From: Acidithiobacillus ferruginosus
GTDB lineage: Bacteria > Pseudomonadota > Gammaproteobacteria > Acidithiobacillales > Acidithiobacillaceae
Reading direction: 5' to 3'
Length of the DNA stretch: 6,775 nt
Assembly: GCF_018854495.1 (NCBI RefSeq)
Contig: NZ_JABBDR010000310.1
Span: 1-6,775 of the forward strand
In this document: positions 6,222 to 6,775 of the stretch, in pieces
How the letters are laid out: every line of letters starts with the position of its first letter
Position numbering within the stretch: the first letter of the stretch is position 1
Translations under genes and position numbers: made by a program
Notes under the pieces: generated by a model
Seen by the model: the letters and a program-made list of their open reading frames with translations, nothing else
What the model was told of the DNA's origin: nothing
The model's database searches: none

Positions 6222-6361
6222 ACGTCACGAAGACCCCTTGGTTTTATTGGGCTCCAACGTTGCGAAAATATATTGCTTTTTACGCTCGATGTGCAACAGG
6301 TTTATACACGGACATAGGCGGTTTCATGCCACCAAAGCGCGGTAACGCCTCTATGTTCAGC

Positions 6362-6425
6362 GTGGATTGCACTAAATCGGATGGACTACCGGGGGTTTCC
6401 GTTCTATTGCTCCCTAAACCCCGAA
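6362..6425 (-). repeat. Inverted duplication, right arm
   Basis: Partner of the left arm, in opposite orientation, with 218 bases between the inner edges. The pair could be the imperfect termini of a small non-coding mobile element, or two copies of a dispersed repeat. No target-site duplication was recognised. Confidence 0.6.
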
Positions 6426-6495
6426 CTGGCCGCAACCAAGGGAGCGCAGGCGACCGCGGAGTGCCTGCTACGGCGTGCGGTGGGTGTGACTGCAC

Positions 6496-6523
6496 GGGCT
6501 GGGTGAGGGGTCTGGGGAGAGGG
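6496..6523 (+). other. G-quadruplex motif
   Basis: Five runs of at least three G (6496-6498, 6501-6503, 6507-6510, 6514-6517, 6521-6523) are separated by loops of only 2-3 bases, which meets the common definition of a quadruplex-forming sequence. A run of six T follows shortly after. Whether it folds in the cell is unknown. Confidence 0.55.
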
Positions 6524-6595
6524 CGCCGCTTTTTTAGCCTTGCCGCTTTCCATATCCCGGTCATGGTCTTGTCCGGATTGCCCACAGGGTGCCCC

Positions 6596-6608
6596 ACAGA
6601 TTTTGGGG
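6596..6608 (+). repeat. 13-base direct repeat, copy 2
   Basis: Exact second copy of ACAGATTTTGGGG. Here it is preceded by CCCC, so CCCCA (6592-6596) and TGGGG (6604-6608) form a short dyad absent from copy 1. Confidence 0.5.
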
Positions 6609-6775
6609 ATAAGCCTTTGCGGGTTAGTCACTGTGACGATTGGCGGGATGCGTGGAATGGGCCGTTATGTGAAGTTTTCGGGGGTTATTTACGCAGGCAG
6701 CGGGTGATGCAGGACGGGAACGGGGCTACACTTTGGCCTTTTCGTCGCTTCAAAAAGTGAGTCCGTTCATGCAGC

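Larger units (their letters stand above)
5994..6775. other. Gene-poor right flank with repeats
   Basis: These 782 bases hold no gene I can support. The longest open frame (6200-6760 on +) begins at a TTG without ribosome site, overlaps an equally long minus-strand frame, and neither looks like a protein family. Instead the stretch contains an imperfect inverted duplication, a repeated 13-mer, a G-quadruplex motif and several short palindromes. It may be a decayed mobile-element end or a regulatory region for something beyond the window. I see no transposase, integrase or tRNA. Confidence 0.5.

Noticed and set aside
6591..6613. DnaA-box-like TTATCCCCA on the minus strand as part of a replication origin
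   Set aside because: A single one-mismatch box without clustered iterons, an AT-rich stretch or a rep gene is not enough.
6200..6760. 186-residue open frame on the plus strand, overlapping a 105-residue minus-strand frame (6280-6597)
   Set aside because: TTG start without ribosome site, Gly/Arg/Cys-rich sequence, one arm of the inverted duplication and the G-quadruplex lie inside it; neither strand gives a recognisable protein.

Overview
The window is a proteobacterial-looking copper-handling locus. The genes are GC-rich, have strong Shine-Dalgarno sites, and include a Cu(I) P1B-type ATPase and a MerR-family-type promoter. The exact genus cannot be read from the sequence. An acidophilic or metal-exposed chemolithotroph is possible but is only an inference from the dense metal-resistance content.

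Layout. At the left, on the minus strand (31-423), is a small secreted Cys/His-containing protein with its own sigma70-like promoter (455-483). It diverges from the main + strand cluster. The 418 bases between the two genes hold that promoter, a MerR-family-type operator/promoter (718-749) and a structured leader. The main cluster follows: copA (842-3352), a DUF302 protein (3380-3775), the copper chaperone copZ (3834-4040) and a small glutaredoxin-like protein (4061-4306). Gaps of 20-58 bases suggest one transcript. After a 215-base gap come a DUF4396 multi-pass membrane protein (4522-5379) and a Met/His-rich periplasmic Spy/CpxP-like protein (5463-5993). These last two are visibly less GC-rich than the copA part and may be a separately acquired module. 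The last 782 bases (5994-6775) carry no convincing gene. They hold an imperfect inverted duplication, a repeated 13-mer, a G-quadruplex motif and small palindromes, as expected of an intergenic or mobile-element-derived stretch.

How the parts could work together (family knowledge plus inference): CopZ binds cytoplasmic Cu(I) through its CxxC and passes it to the two N-terminal HMA domains of CopA, which exports it using ATP. The glutaredoxin could keep the CxxC thiols reduced or help in glutathione-linked copper handling. DUF302 has no established function but sits between pump and chaperone. In the envelope, the DUF4396 protein (His-rich loop) and the Spy/CpxP-like protein (Met/His-rich, no Cys) could bind metal or protect against metal-damaged proteins. 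The divergent Cys/His protein may also bind metal outside the cytoplasm. A MerR-family activator, expected from the operator, is not encoded in the window.

The most noteworthy signals are the six-gene arrangement with two DUF families, the perfect 10-bp hairpin across the copZ stop codon at the place where the glutaredoxin ribosome-binding site should be, and the inverted duplication near the right end.
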